From CAG-238 sp963601575 (GTDB lineage Bacteria; Bacillota; Clostridia; Peptostreptococcales; Anaerovoracaceae), in contig CAVCFO010000016.1 of the NCBI GenBank assembly GCA_963601575.1, positions 1-32,766 of the forward strand: a stretch of DNA of 32,766 bases. The letters run 5' to 3'. The number at the start of each line of letters is the position of its first letter. The first letter of the stretch is position 1. The notes below the pieces were generated by a model. The model saw only the letters and a program-made list of their open reading frames with translations. It was not told the DNA's origin and ran no database searches. Of the stretch, positions 14,756 through 22,835 are shown one piece after another. The position numbers and the translations under genes were made by a program.

Positions 14756-15550
14756 TCAGCTGCCGGAGCCGTTATGCGTATGATGCAAAAGATTCAGCTT
14801 CTTGATGTGATGATTTCTGCGTGGTGCAAAGAGAAGGCCGAGGCTGCGATTGTAGGCCTTGAAGCCCAGCACGCCATAGAAAGAATCCTTCATCTTCGCC
14901 TTGCGGGTATATTCACGTTCCTTGCCGCCGCAGCTTGCAACCTTGCCCTCAAGTATCGCCGAGATCAAATCGTTGTTAGACGATATCTTGGCGTTAAGCA
15001 GCGTATATGCCATGCCTACATAAGCCTCGTTGTGGGCGTCCGAGCCGCCGATACACGGCTTTCCAAGCTTTTTGGCAAGTTCTGCCGCCGCAAGATTCGA
15101 AGCGTTCTTTTCGCAGGTGTTGAAGCCCTCGACGAAGTCAACCTTGCTTAGGATTTCCGGATGCTGCTTGAGCTTTTTGAAAAACATCGCGCTGGAGCTT
15201 CGGGTTCCAAAAGGATGCGCCGGTCCCAAAATCCCTCCGAAAAGGTGGACGATATTTATGAGCGCCTCCAGCGGAAGCCCCCGCAGCCGGAAAATGCTCG
15301 GCCGAATATTATCGGGCATAATGACGAGAAAATGCCCCGCGTCCTTCGTATCGTATTCTAGTCCCGCGAGCACGCAAAAATCCCGGCGCCCAGACCCCAG
15401 CCACCTGTTATATCCCTTATATGAATCGTGATCCGTAATTAACATTCCATCGAAGCCCTGAGCGGACAAAAGCTCAATATATCGTTCCACGCTGACACTG
15501 GAGTCGATGGAGCCTCCCTTTGTGTGACAGTGCATATCAAATTTCATCAT
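14756..15550 (-). CDS. PHP-domain metal-dependent hydrolase
   Basis: A 264-residue PHP-domain protein. Metal-binding motifs are in the expected order: DMHCHT (residues 5-10), ITDHDS (about 39-44), the central Glu in LEYD, GPAHPFG (about 114-120) and GGSDAHN (about 173-179). Stand-alone PHP proteins of this size act as phosphoesterases on nucleotides, histidinol phosphate or short nucleic acids; the substrate cannot be read here. The C-terminal 50 residues are basic and may contact a polyanion or membrane. No ribosome binding site precedes ATG 15550, and a -10-like TAAAAT sits only 6 bp upstream, suggesting a leaderless transcript. It is divergent from perR. Confidence 0.85.
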   Translation of the reverse strand: MMKFDMHCHTKGGSIDSSVSVERYIELLSAQGFDGMLITDHDSYKGYNRWLGSGRRDFCVLAGLEYDTKDAGHFLVIMPDNIRPSIFRLRGLPLEALINIVHLFGGILGPAHPFGTRSSSAMFFKKLKQHPEILSKVDFVEGFNTCEKNASNLAAAELAKKLGKPCIGGSDAHNEAYVGMAYTLLNAKISSNNDLISAILEGKVASCGGKEREYTRKAKMKDSFYGVLGFKAYNRSLGLLFAPRRNHHIKKLNLLHHTHNGSGS

Positions 15551-15556
15551 AGATAT

Positions 15557-15562
15557 ATTTTA
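15557..15562 (-). promoter_or_regulatory. Possible -10 of a leaderless PHP transcript
   Basis: Read on the minus strand, TAAAAT ends 6 bp before ATGATG (15550-15545). Initiation about 7 bp after a -10 would fall on or beside the start codon. No purine-rich ribosome binding site lies between. The -35 region is poor. Confidence 0.35.
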
Positions 15563-15634
15563 GCACAAATTTCTACAAAAGAAAGTAACTTTTTTTGTTA
15601 AATCGTACCCGCAAATGCGTGCGAAAAGAAAAAA

Positions 15635-15712
15635 TTAGAATTATTCTAAAAAAGCTGTTGACAAAAGGAGAATTTTCGTGTAATATAAGTTCAAGAATTA
15701 AAATTGTTCTAA
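15635..15712 (+). promoter_or_regulatory. perR promoter flanked by two Per boxes
   Basis: TTAGAATTATTCTAA (15635-15649) is a perfect 7-1-7 palindrome, very close to the known PerR box TTATAATNATTATAA. A second copy, TTAAAATTGTTCTAA (15698-15712), has one change per arm. Between them lie TTGACA (15658-15663), a 17-bp gap and TAATAT (15681-15686). One box is upstream of the -35 and the other is just after the expected start site, a layout suited to firm repression and autoregulation of perR-rbr-dfx. Confidence 0.85.
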
Positions 15713-15736
15713 TTCTAAAAGAAACGAGGTGAGCAA

Positions 15737-16123
15737 GTGTCAAAATACGGCGAGGAAATTTTGGACATAATATTAAAGTCTAAGGAACATCCCACAGCCG
15801 AAATGATTTTCATGGAAATGAAAAAACGAAATTCCAAAATCGTACAGGCGACGGTCTATAACAACCTGAAAGCCCTTGCAGAATCAGGAAAGATTATCCG
15901 AATTTCGCAGCCGGGTTTTCCCGACAGGTTCGACAATACCACCCGCCACGACCACATCATTTGCAGTCTGTGCGGGGCGATTTCCGACATCAAGCTTTGC
16001 GATTTGACATCTTCCATCGAGGCTCAGTTCGGACACAAAATTGATTCCTATGACTTGCGCATCCACTACCGATGCGAAAATTGCAGGAAGGACAGTGGCA
16101 ACCAGAACATGGCTAAAAATTAA
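15737..16123 (+). CDS. perR: Fur-family peroxide-sensing repressor, PerR type
   Basis: A 128-residue Fur-family regulator. The winged helix covers residues 5-60, with ATVYNNLKAL as recognition helix. Residues equivalent to the regulatory metal site of PerR appear present: His18, Asp66, His71, His73 and Asp84; the Asp, rather than Glu or His, favours PerR over Fur. Two CxxC pairs (Cys76/Cys79 and Cys113/Cys116) form the structural zinc site. It lacks about 15-20 residues at the N terminus compared with Bacillus PerR. The start is GTG 15737 after GAGGTGA. Two Per boxes flank its promoter, and rubrerythrin and desulfoferrodoxin follow in the same operon, which supports peroxide sensing. Confidence 0.88.
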   Translation: MSKYGEEILDIILKSKEHPTAEMIFMEMKKRNSKIVQATVYNNLKALAESGKIIRISQPGFPDRFDNTTRHDHIICSLCGAISDIKLCDLTSSIEAQFGHKIDSYDLRIHYRCENCRKDSGNQNMAKN

Positions 16124-16179
16124 CTAAAGTAAAAATTAAAACGAAAACGAATAATGAAAAATGAAAAGGAGAACATGAA

Positions 16180-16722
16180 ATGAAAGCTACAAAATATGCA
16201 GGAACACAGACAGAGAAGAACTTAGAGGCGGCTTTTGCCGGAGAATCACAGGCAAGAAACAAATACACATACTTCGCTTCCGTGGCTAAAAAGCAGGGAT
16301 TCGAGCAGATTTCGGGACTTTTCCTCAAGACTGCGGAAAACGAAAAGGAACACGCAAAGATGTGGTTCAAAGAACTTAACGGCATCGGCGACACCGCTCA
16401 GAATCTGCTTTCTGCGGCAGAGGGAGAAAACTATGAGTGGACGGATATGTATGACGAATTTGCAAAGACTGCCGAAGAAGAAGGCTTCCCGGAGCTTGCG
16501 GCTAAATTCCGCCTCGTAGGAGAAATCGAAAGACATCACGAAGAAAGATACCGCGCCCTTCTTCAGAATGTGGAAGCCGCAGAGGTATTTGCAAAGAGCG
16601 ATGTCAAGGTTTGGGAGTGCAGAAACTGCGGTCACATCGTAGTGGGAACCGCAGCACCTGAGGTTTGCCCGACATGCAACCATCCGCAGAGCTACTTCGA
16701 AGTGCACGCCGAGAACTACTAA
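16180..16722 (+). CDS. rbr: Rubrerythrin
   Basis: A 180-residue rubrerythrin that reduces hydrogen peroxide in the cytoplasm using electrons from rubredoxin or NADH-linked donors. The N-terminal ferritin-like diiron domain shows LEAAFAGESQARNKY (Glu ligand near residue 22), ENEKEHAKMWF (ExxH near 53-56) and EIERHHEERY (near 115-124). The C-terminal rubredoxin domain carries two CxxC motifs, CRNCGH and CPTCNHP. AAAGGAG precedes the ATG, 56 bp after perR. It is the second gene of the PerR operon. Confidence 0.96.
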   Translation: MKATKYAGTQTEKNLEAAFAGESQARNKYTYFASVAKKQGFEQISGLFLKTAENEKEHAKMWFKELNGIGDTAQNLLSAAEGENYEWTDMYDEFAKTAEEEGFPELAAKFRLVGEIERHHEERYRALLQNVEAAEVFAKSDVKVWECRNCGHIVVGTAAPEVCPTCNHPQSYFEVHAENY

Positions 16723-16741
16723 ACAATTGGAGGATAAGAAT

Positions 16742-17119
16742 ATGAAAGAACAGAAATTCTATATTTGCAAACATTGTGGCAATTTGATAGCTATGGTTAA
16801 CGAAAGCGGCGTGCCGCTCATCTGCTGCGGCGAAGAAATGCACGAGCTTATTCCGGGAACAACCGACGGAGCAATAGAAAAGCATGTTCCGGTTTATACC
16901 GTAGAGGACAGCAAGGTCACGGTAAAGGTAGGGAGCGTAGAGCATCCGATGCTTCCGCAGCACTATATCCAGTGGATCTTTCTCAAGACAAAATCAGGCG
17001 GCCAGCTCGCAAAACTCCAGCCGCAGACCAAACCGGAGGCGGTATTTACCCTTGCCGAGGGCGATGAGGTAGAAGCGGTTTACGAATATTGCAACCTCCA
17101 CGGACTTTGGAGGGCATAG
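16742..17119 (+). CDS. dfx: Desulfoferrodoxin (superoxide reductase)
   Basis: A 125-residue two-domain desulfoferrodoxin. Cys9, Cys12, Cys28 and Cys29 form the N-terminal desulforedoxin Fe(Cys)4 site. The superoxide-reducing centre uses His48, His68, His74, Cys117 and His120 (YCNLHG), all present. It reduces superoxide to peroxide, which the upstream rubrerythrin then removes. The real start is ATG 16742: TTGGAGGAT just before it is the ribosome binding site, not coding sequence. A strong terminator follows at 17194. Confidence 0.95.
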   Translation: MKEQKFYICKHCGNLIAMVNESGVPLICCGEEMHELIPGTTDGAIEKHVPVYTVEDSKVTVKVGSVEHPMLPQHYIQWIFLKTKSGGQLAKLQPQTKPEAVFTLAEGDEVEAVYEYCNLHGLWRA

Positions 17120-17193
17120 GAGCGCGAAAGTAACTAAAGCAGCGAAGAATAAGCGAAGAATAGAAGAAAAATATAGCAAAATGCCCGAAAAAT

Positions 17194-17228
17194 CGGTGCT
17201 TCCATCTAGCGGGAGCGCCGTTTTTTTT
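17194..17228 (+). terminator. Terminator of the perR-rbr-dfx operon
   Basis: CGGTGCTTCC (17194-17203) pairs over ten positions, two of them G-U, with GGGAGCGCCG (17211-17220) around a 7-nt loop, followed by eight T. Confidence 0.9.
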
Positions 17229-17296
17229 CTTGCCATCACGCCGCGAATTTATAACGCGCGATGTATGCCAAAAAGTGCATGAAAAAACACAAAAAA

Positions 17297-17328
17297 TTGT
17301 TGACTATTTAACAAGTCAGAGGTAGAAT
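17297..17328 (+). promoter_or_regulatory. pflB promoter overlapped by a Rex-like operator
   Basis: TTGACT (17300-17305), a 17-bp gap and TAGAAT (17323-17328) form the promoter. TTGTTGACTATTTAACAA (17297-17314) covers the -35 and differs at one position from the clostridial Rex pattern TTGTTAA-N4-TTAACAA. Rex senses the NADH/NAD ratio and represses fermentation genes when NAD is plentiful, so this gene is probably derepressed under reducing conditions. Confidence 0.7.
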
Positions 17329-17386
17329 TTGATTGTCAAATATCAATTATGTATACATTATACAATACCAGGAGGAACCAAAAATA

Positions 17387-19618
17387 ATGAGAAAAGAATG
17401 GGAAGGATTTATTGCCGGAAACTGGACCGAAAACATCGACGTTGAAGAGTTCATCACATTGAATTACCACCCTTATGACGGGGACGGAAGTTTCCTCGCG
17501 GGAGCAACCGAAAGAACAAAAGAATGCTTCGAAAAAGTGCAGGAACTTTTGGTTGCGGAAAGAAAAGCAGGCGGCACCCTCAAAGTTGACGCCAGCAGAA
17601 TCATGAGAATCAACGCTTTCGGGCCGGGATATATCGTGCCCGGCAAGGACATCATCGTGGGACTTCAGACAGACGAACCGCTCAAAAGAGGTATTTGCCC
17701 TTTTGGCGGAATCAAGATGGTAAGAGAAGAAGTAAAGGAATACGGACAGGAGCTGCCAAAAGAAATCGACAATATGTTTAACTACATAACGACTCACAAC
17801 GACGGCGTTTTCAAGGCATATTCCAGCGAAATGAGACAGGTAAGACACCTTGGCTACATCACAGGACTTCCTGATGCTTATGGCAGAGGAAGAATCATCG
17901 GCGACTACAGAAGATGCGCTCTTTACGGCATCGACCACCTCATCGAAGAAAAGAAAAAAGACCACGAAACAATCGCCTCAAGACACGTGATGGACGAAGA
18001 AAACATCAGAACCGCAGAGGAAATCACAAACCAGATCAATGCTCTCAAGGAAATCAAGAAGATGGCAGAAAGCTACGGCTACGACATTTCCGGACCTGCA
18101 AAGGACGTAAAAGAGGCCATTCAGTGGACATATTTTGCATACCTTGCCGGAATCAAAGAAGAAAACGGCGCGGCGATGTCCATCGGCAGAACTTCCACAT
18201 TCATTGACATATATGCAGAAAGAGACCTTGCAAACGGAACTTATACAGAAGAGGAGATCCAGGAATTTGTTGACGACTACATCTTAAAACTCAGAGTGGC
18301 TCGTCACCTCAGAACAAACGAATACAACGAATTATTCGGCGGCGACCCGATGTGGATCACAGAGGGTATCGGCGGCGTAGGCATGGACGGAAGACACAAG
18401 GTAACCAAGAACTCCTACAGAGTCCTTCAGACCCTTTACAACCTTGGACCTGCACCGGAGCCAAACCTTACGGTCCTCTGGTCGGAGAAGCTTCCTGAAC
18501 CGTTCAAGAAATTCTGTGCTCAGGTTTCCATCGATACAGACTCCATTCAGTACGAAAACGACGACAAGATGAGACCGTTCTATGGCGAAGACTACTCCAT
18601 CGCTTGCTGCGTATCCGCTATCCAGATGGGTCAGCAGATTCAGTTCTTCGGCGCAAGATGCAACCTCGCAAAGATCCTGCTTCTGGGCTTAAACGGCGGT
18701 ATCGACGAAAGAACCGGCCAGCACGTAGGCCCGCAGATGGAACCGGTTGGCGAAGGCCCGATAGACTTTGAGGACGCATGGAACAGATTTAATATCTACC
18801 TTGCATGGCTCTGCGAGCTTTATGTAAACATCATGAATATTATCCACTTTATGCACGATAGATACGACTACGAAAGCTCCCAGATGGCATTCTTAAACTC
18901 CGAGCTTAAGCGCCTTATGGCATTCGGAGTTGCAGGCTTCTCCGTTGCCGCAGACTCACTTTCCGCAATCAAATATGCAAAGGTTTATCCGATCAGAGAC
19001 GAAAACGGCGTAATCGTTGACTACAGAACCGAAGGCGACTTCCCGAAATACGGAAACGACGACGACAGAGTTGACGAAATCGCAGTAAAGATTTCCGAAA
19101 GAACCATCGAAGAACTGAGAAAGCACCCGGCGTATAGAAACGCAGTTCACACCCTGTCAGTGCTTACAATTACTTCGAACGTAATGTACGGCAAGAAGAC
19201 AGGCAACACTCCTGACGGCAGAAGAGCAGGCACACCGTTTGCTCCGGGAGCAAATCCTATGCACCAAAGAGACAGCTACGGCGCAATCGCATCCTTAAAC
19301 TCCGTTTCAAAGATCAACTGGGATACCTGCCAGGACGGCGTTTCCAACACATTCTCAATCACTCCTGAGACCCTTGGCAAGAATCCTGAGGAAAGAGCCG
19401 ACGTACTCAAGGGACTTCTTGAGGGCTACTTCAAGAGAGGCGCGCATCATTTGAATGTAAACGTTCTTAACCGTGCGGTGCTGGAAGACGCGTACGAAAA
19501 TCCGGACAAATATCCCAACCTTACCGTAAGAGTTTCCGGATATGCCGTAAGATTTAACGCACTGTCAAAGAACCATCAGAAAGAAGTAATCGCAAGAACC
19601 TTCCATGAGACAATCTAG
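17387..19618 (+). CDS. pflB: Formate C-acetyltransferase (pyruvate formate-lyase)
   Basis: A 743-residue glycyl-radical enzyme that converts pyruvate and CoA to acetyl-CoA and formate. The paired active-site cysteines are Cys407-Cys408 in IACCVSAI; the glycyl radical is Gly718 in RVSGYAVRF. Length and these motifs mark it as true PFL rather than a diol dehydratase or choline lyase, which have a single active-site cysteine. CAGGAGG precedes ATG 17387; a longer frame from TTG 17333 has no site. The activase gene follows 80 bp downstream. The adjacent superoxide and peroxide defence genes make sense, since the radical enzyme is destroyed by oxygen. A Rex-like site covers the promoter. Confidence 0.96.
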   Translation: MRKEWEGFIAGNWTENIDVEEFITLNYHPYDGDGSFLAGATERTKECFEKVQELLVAERKAGGTLKVDASRIMRINAFGPGYIVPGKDIIVGLQTDEPLKRGICPFGGIKMVREEVKEYGQELPKEIDNMFNYITTHNDGVFKAYSSEMRQVRHLGYITGLPDAYGRGRIIGDYRRCALYGIDHLIEEKKKDHETIASRHVMDEENIRTAEEITNQINALKEIKKMAESYGYDISGPAKDVKEAIQWTYFAYLAGIKEENGAAMSIGRTSTFIDIYAERDLANGTYTEEEIQEFVDDYILKLRVARHLRTNEYNELFGGDPMWITEGIGGVGMDGRHKVTKNSYRVLQTLYNLGPAPEPNLTVLWSEKLPEPFKKFCAQVSIDTDSIQYENDDKMRPFYGEDYSIACCVSAIQMGQQIQFFGARCNLAKILLLGLNGGIDERTGQHVGPQMEPVGEGPIDFEDAWNRFNIYLAWLCELYVNIMNIIHFMHDRYDYESSQMAFLNSELKRLMAFGVAGFSVAADSLSAIKYAKVYPIRDENGVIVDYRTEGDFPKYGNDDDRVDEIAVKISERTIEELRKHPAYRNAVHTLSVLTITSNVMYGKKTGNTPDGRRAGTPFAPGANPMHQRDSYGAIASLNSVSKINWDTCQDGVSNTFSITPETLGKNPEERADVLKGLLEGYFKRGAHHLNVNVLNRAVLEDAYENPDKYPNLTVRVSGYAVRFNALSKNHQKEVIARTFHETI

Positions 19619-19665
19619 CTGCATAGCAGCAATATAGCAGCAATATAGCTGCATAGTAGCAGGAT
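19617..19665 (+). repeat. Short tandem repeats between pflB and pflA
   Basis: The spacer is built from AGCAGCAATAT units (two in a row) bracketed by AGCTGCATAG units. It starts at the pflB stop. The repeats have no clear hairpin or coding role and look like replication slippage. Confidence 0.6.
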
Positions 19666-19698
19666 AGATGAAAATTTGCGAAAGGAAGGTCCGGCGAG

Positions 19699-20481
19699 AT
19701 GATAGGAAAAATTCACTCAATTGAGACCTTTGGCGCTGTAGACGGACCGGGCATCCGAACTGTATTTTTTATGCAGGGGTGCCCGGCCAGGTGCCTTTAT
19801 TGCCATAACCCGGATTCATGGCCTCTCGAAGGCGGCGAAAAAATCGAGGTTAGCCAGATCGTGCACTGGGCGCTGAGGGGAAAGCCCTATTACGGCGGAA
19901 AAGGCGGCGTTACCTTTAGCGGCGGGGAGCCTCTTTTGCAGGGGAAATTTCTCACCGAGGCAATGCATGCCCTAAAAAAAGAGGGGATAAACAGCGCGAT
20001 AGACACCAGCGGGACATACATTGACGAATTCACAGAAGATGCGATCCGTACATCGGACCTTGTGCTGCTTGACATCAAGCATCCAGGCCCGGAAAGGTTT
20101 GAGATAATCACCGGAAGAAAGCAGGAAACCCTTTTCGAACTTATCGACATCATCAACCGTCAGCAGAAACACGTTTGGGTGCGCCATGTGGTGGTGCCGG
20201 ACATAAACGACACTCCGCAGGACATGGAAGCTCTGAACCAGTTTATGAAAAAGATAAGATATGTCGACAAAGTGGAGCTTCTAGGCTATCATACTATGGC
20301 AGTCGAAAAGTACGGTAAGCTCGGAATCACATACAGGCTAAAGGGCGTGCCTGCGATGGACGGAGCAAAGCTCATGGAGCTGCAAAAGCTCATCCGCAGG
20401 CCTTCCGAGGCTGTGAGCCGCGTGGCACTCCCGTCTTGCAATCTTTCCTCGGTTACTGAGCCTAAGGGCGCGCCCCGCTGA
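19699..20481 (+). CDS. pflA: Pyruvate formate-lyase activating enzyme (radical SAM)
   Basis: A 260-residue radical SAM activase that installs the glycyl radical on PflB. The 4Fe-4S ligands are Cys28, Cys32 and Cys35 in GCPARCLYCHNPD, and the SAM-contacting GG motif is TFSGGEPLLQ near residues 72-81. No extra ferredoxin-like cluster domain is inserted, as expected for PflA rather than other glycyl-radical activases. AAGGAAGG lies 9 bp before the ATG. It follows pflB with no promoter seen between, so it is probably co-transcribed. Confidence 0.94.
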   Translation: MIGKIHSIETFGAVDGPGIRTVFFMQGCPARCLYCHNPDSWPLEGGEKIEVSQIVHWALRGKPYYGGKGGVTFSGGEPLLQGKFLTEAMHALKKEGINSAIDTSGTYIDEFTEDAIRTSDLVLLDIKHPGPERFEIITGRKQETLFELIDIINRQQKHVWVRHVVVPDINDTPQDMEALNQFMKKIRYVDKVELLGYHTMAVEKYGKLGITYRLKGVPAMDGAKLMELQKLIRRPSEAVSRVALPSCNLSSVTEPKGAPR

Positions 20482-20530
20482 GAAATTATGATTTTTTCAC
20501 AGAAAAACACGAAAAAATTCAAAAAAACTA

Positions 20531-20559
20531 TTGACAATCAACAAAACGGGTGTTAAACT
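20531..20559 (+). promoter_or_regulatory. Promoter of the T-box-controlled transporter operon
   Basis: TTGACA (20531-20536), a 17-bp gap and TAAACT (20554-20559). The expected start site lies about 20-25 bp before the T-box stem I. Confidence 0.65.
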
Positions 20560-20584
20560 GCGTATATATTTAATAAATCAAAAC

Positions 20585-20852
20585 CTTTGAGGGAGAAGTA
20601 AAACTGATTTACGGTCTCACAGCGAACCCGGGACGGTGGAAGCCGGGCAGATGCAGATTCAGAATAATGGGCTCCTGAGGGCGAGGGGAACGCAAAAGTT
20701 CGAAACGAGCGGCAAGTATCTGAGACGAGACTCCTGCGTAAGTGGAGAGGGGCGTGGTAGCGCTCTATTGAGAGGATTTTGCGAAAGCAGGATCAAACAA
20801 GGTGGCACCGCAGGTATAACCTGTCCTTGAGTTATTCATGGACAGGTTTTTT
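20585..20852 (+). promoter_or_regulatory. T-box riboswitch, tryptophan-specific (UGG specifier)
   Basis: The leader contains the T-box core AAGGTGGCACCGC (20799-20811), which pairs with uncharged tRNA acceptor ends. Stem I begins at GGGAGAAGTA (20591-20600), where GGAG pairs with CTCC (20672-20675). The AGTA box is on the 5' side, and TGG (20668-20670) lies on the 3' side just before the closing strand, in the specifier position. This reads as a tryptophan codon. Uncharged tRNA-Trp would favour the antiterminator and allow transcription of the transporter genes. The match of specifier to a trpXYZ-type operon is strong mutual support. Confidence 0.9.
20819..20852 (+). terminator. Regulated terminator of the T-box leader
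   Basis: ACCTGTCC (20819-20826) pairs perfectly with GGACAGGT (20840-20847) around a 13-nt loop, followed by T to 20852. Its 5' side overlaps the region just after the T-box core that would form the antiterminator. Confidence 0.88.
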
Positions 20853-20882
20853 GATTTTTGCAAAAGAGAAAGGAGACAAAAA

Positions 20883-21890
20883 ATGAAAAAGACAGCAAAG
20901 AAGTTAATGGCAGTACTCATGATTTTGGCAATTACGGTGGCAATGGCGACGGGCTGCGGAGGCGGCGGAAGCGAGCCTTCAGCCGAAACCGAGAACCTGA
21001 GAGTGGGGCTTTTGCAGCTCACCGAACATCCATCACTTGATACCATAAGAGAGAGCATAATCGAGGGGCTTGCAGACGAGGGCTATGTTGACGGCGAAAA
21101 TATCACAATCGACTATAAAAACGGCCAAAACGATATGACGAATATGAAGACCATCGCTCAGGCTTTTGTAAGCGACGGATGCGATGTAATCATTGCAATC
21201 GCTACACCAGCGGCACAGGCAGTTCTCAGCGAAACCACGGAAATTCCGATCGTATTTGCGGCAGTTACTGACCCTGTAGACGCGGAGCTTGTTGATTCAC
21301 TGGAAACTCCGGGAGGAAATGTAACAGGAACCTCGGACGAAGTTTCGGCAGAGGCAATTATGGAACTTGCAAAGGAAATCACTCCGGGATTTAAGACTAT
21401 CGGCGCCCTTTATAGCGCAGGAGAGGACAATTCCGACTCCGTAATCAAGGGACTCAAAGAATATGCCAAGGAAAACGGCTATGAGGTGGTAGAATCGACC
21501 GTTACCAACACCAGCGAGGTTCAGCAGGCGGCTCAGTATCTTGCCGACAAGGCAGATGTAGTTTATTCACCGATCGACAACACCATCGCCTCGGCAATGG
21601 CGGTCGCAAGCGAGACCTTTAACAACGCAAAGGTTCCATTCTATGTAAGCGCAGACTCCATGGTTCAGGACGGCGGACTTGCAACCTACGGCATCGACTA
21701 TACGGTTCTTGGCAAAGAAACCGCAAAGATGGTAGCTAAGATTCTTGAGGGCGCGGATGTTTCCACCATGTCCGTTGTCAAGATGAGCGACATGAATATA
21801 TATGTAAACGAAAATACGGCAGATGCCATCGGAGTTACGATTCCGGGTAGCATCATGGAAAAGGCAACAGTTTTAGGGAACGAAGAATAA
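20883..21890 (+). CDS. trpX: ABC transporter substrate-binding lipoprotein, predicted tryptophan binder
   Basis: A 335-residue lipoprotein. Residues 1-24 are a signal peptide ending in lipobox MATGC, followed by a Gly/Ser linker. The body is of the COG2984 type (RVGLLQLTEHPSLD, VIIAIATPAAQAV, IPIVFAAVTDP), two Rossmann-like lobes that bind the ligand outside the membrane. It is followed by a matching permease and ATPase, and the operon is under a UGG T-box, the hallmark of the predicted tryptophan transporter TrpXYZ. GGAGAC precedes ATG 20883. Ligand specificity is inferred from the riboswitch, not from binding residues. Confidence 0.88.
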   Translation: MKKTAKKLMAVLMILAITVAMATGCGGGGSEPSAETENLRVGLLQLTEHPSLDTIRESIIEGLADEGYVDGENITIDYKNGQNDMTNMKTIAQAFVSDGCDVIIAIATPAAQAVLSETTEIPIVFAAVTDPVDAELVDSLETPGGNVTGTSDEVSAEAIMELAKEITPGFKTIGALYSAGEDNSDSVIKGLKEYAKENGYEVVESTVTNTSEVQQAAQYLADKADVVYSPIDNTIASAMAVASETFNNAKVPFYVSADSMVQDGGLATYGIDYTVLGKETAKMVAKILEGADVSTMSVVKMSDMNIYVNENTADAIGVTIPGSIMEKATVLGNEE

Positions 21891-21920
21891 TTTAGAATAG
21901 TTTGATTGAGGAGAAGTTAT

Positions 21921-22835
21921 ATGATGACCTTTGGGGCGCTCCTTGGCTCGGTGGAGCTTGGGATGATATATGCAATTTTGGCGCTGGGCGTGTTTCTATC
22001 GTTCAGAACCCTGAATATGCCCGATTTGACGGTGGACGGTTCCATCGTCACCGGAATGGCGGCATCGGCGGTGGTTTGCGCAGGAGGCGGAAATCCTTTC
22101 TGCGGCCTAATCGCAGCCTTTATCGCAGGGGCTATTGCGGGACTTGCCACGGGGCTTTTGCACACGAAGCTTAAGATTCAGGCGATCCTCGCGGGGATTT
22201 TGGTAATGATGGCGGCATATTCTGTGAACCTCAGAATCATGGGAAAAACGCCGAACATACCACTGACAAAAAGCCTGACCATATATAAGATTGCAGATAA
22301 ATTCATAAATCCGCAATACGCCGGAATCGTGATAAATGCGCTGCTTCTGGCGATCATAATCGCGCTGCTTTATCTTTTCCTTCAGACAAGGCTTGGCTTT
22401 GTATTCAGGGCGACAGGAGACAACGAGGATATGGTAAAGGCCTGCGGCGTCTCTTGCGATGCCATGAAGCTCATGGGACTTGCGCTTTCCAATGGATTCG
22501 TGGGGCTTGCGGGAGGAATGCTTGCACAGAACCAGGGCTTTGCGGACATAAACAGCGGCGTTGGAATGATGGTTATCGGGCTCGCTTCGGTAATATTAGG
22601 CGAAGTAGTCTTCGGAACGAAAACACTTCTAAGGCGGCTCATTGCAGCATCACTTGGGGCGGTGCTTTATCGAATCTTCATGGCGCAGGCGCTTTATATG
22701 GGCATGGACCCGACAGACATGAAGCTGGTCTCTGCGGCAATCGTTGCCATTGCACTTTCTCTCGGACTTTTGGGAGAGAAAAGCAGCAAGCTTCATCTCA
22801 AATTTGCCAGGAAAGGAGCCGGTCAAAATGAATAA
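21921..22835 (+). CDS. trpY: ABC transporter permease, predicted tryptophan uptake
   Basis: A 304-residue integral membrane protein of the COG4120/branched-chain-type permease family, with about eight hydrophobic segments. The conserved cytoplasmic loop that contacts the ATPase is visible as FRATGDNEDMVKACGVSCDAMKLMGLALSNG (about residues 165-195). GAGGAGAAG precedes ATG 21921. It overlaps the ATPase gene by 8 bp, so the subunits are translationally coupled. Its function in tryptophan import follows from its position between trpX and trpZ behind the Trp T-box. Confidence 0.88.
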   Translation: MMTFGALLGSVELGMIYAILALGVFLSFRTLNMPDLTVDGSIVTGMAASAVVCAGGGNPFCGLIAAFIAGAIAGLATGLLHTKLKIQAILAGILVMMAAYSVNLRIMGKTPNIPLTKSLTIYKIADKFINPQYAGIVINALLLAIIIALLYLFLQTRLGFVFRATGDNEDMVKACGVSCDAMKLMGLALSNGFVGLAGGMLAQNQGFADINSGVGMMVIGLASVILGEVVFGTKTLLRRLIAASLGAVLYRIFMAQALYMGMDPTDMKLVSAAIVAIALSLGLLGEKSSKLHLKFARKGAGQNE

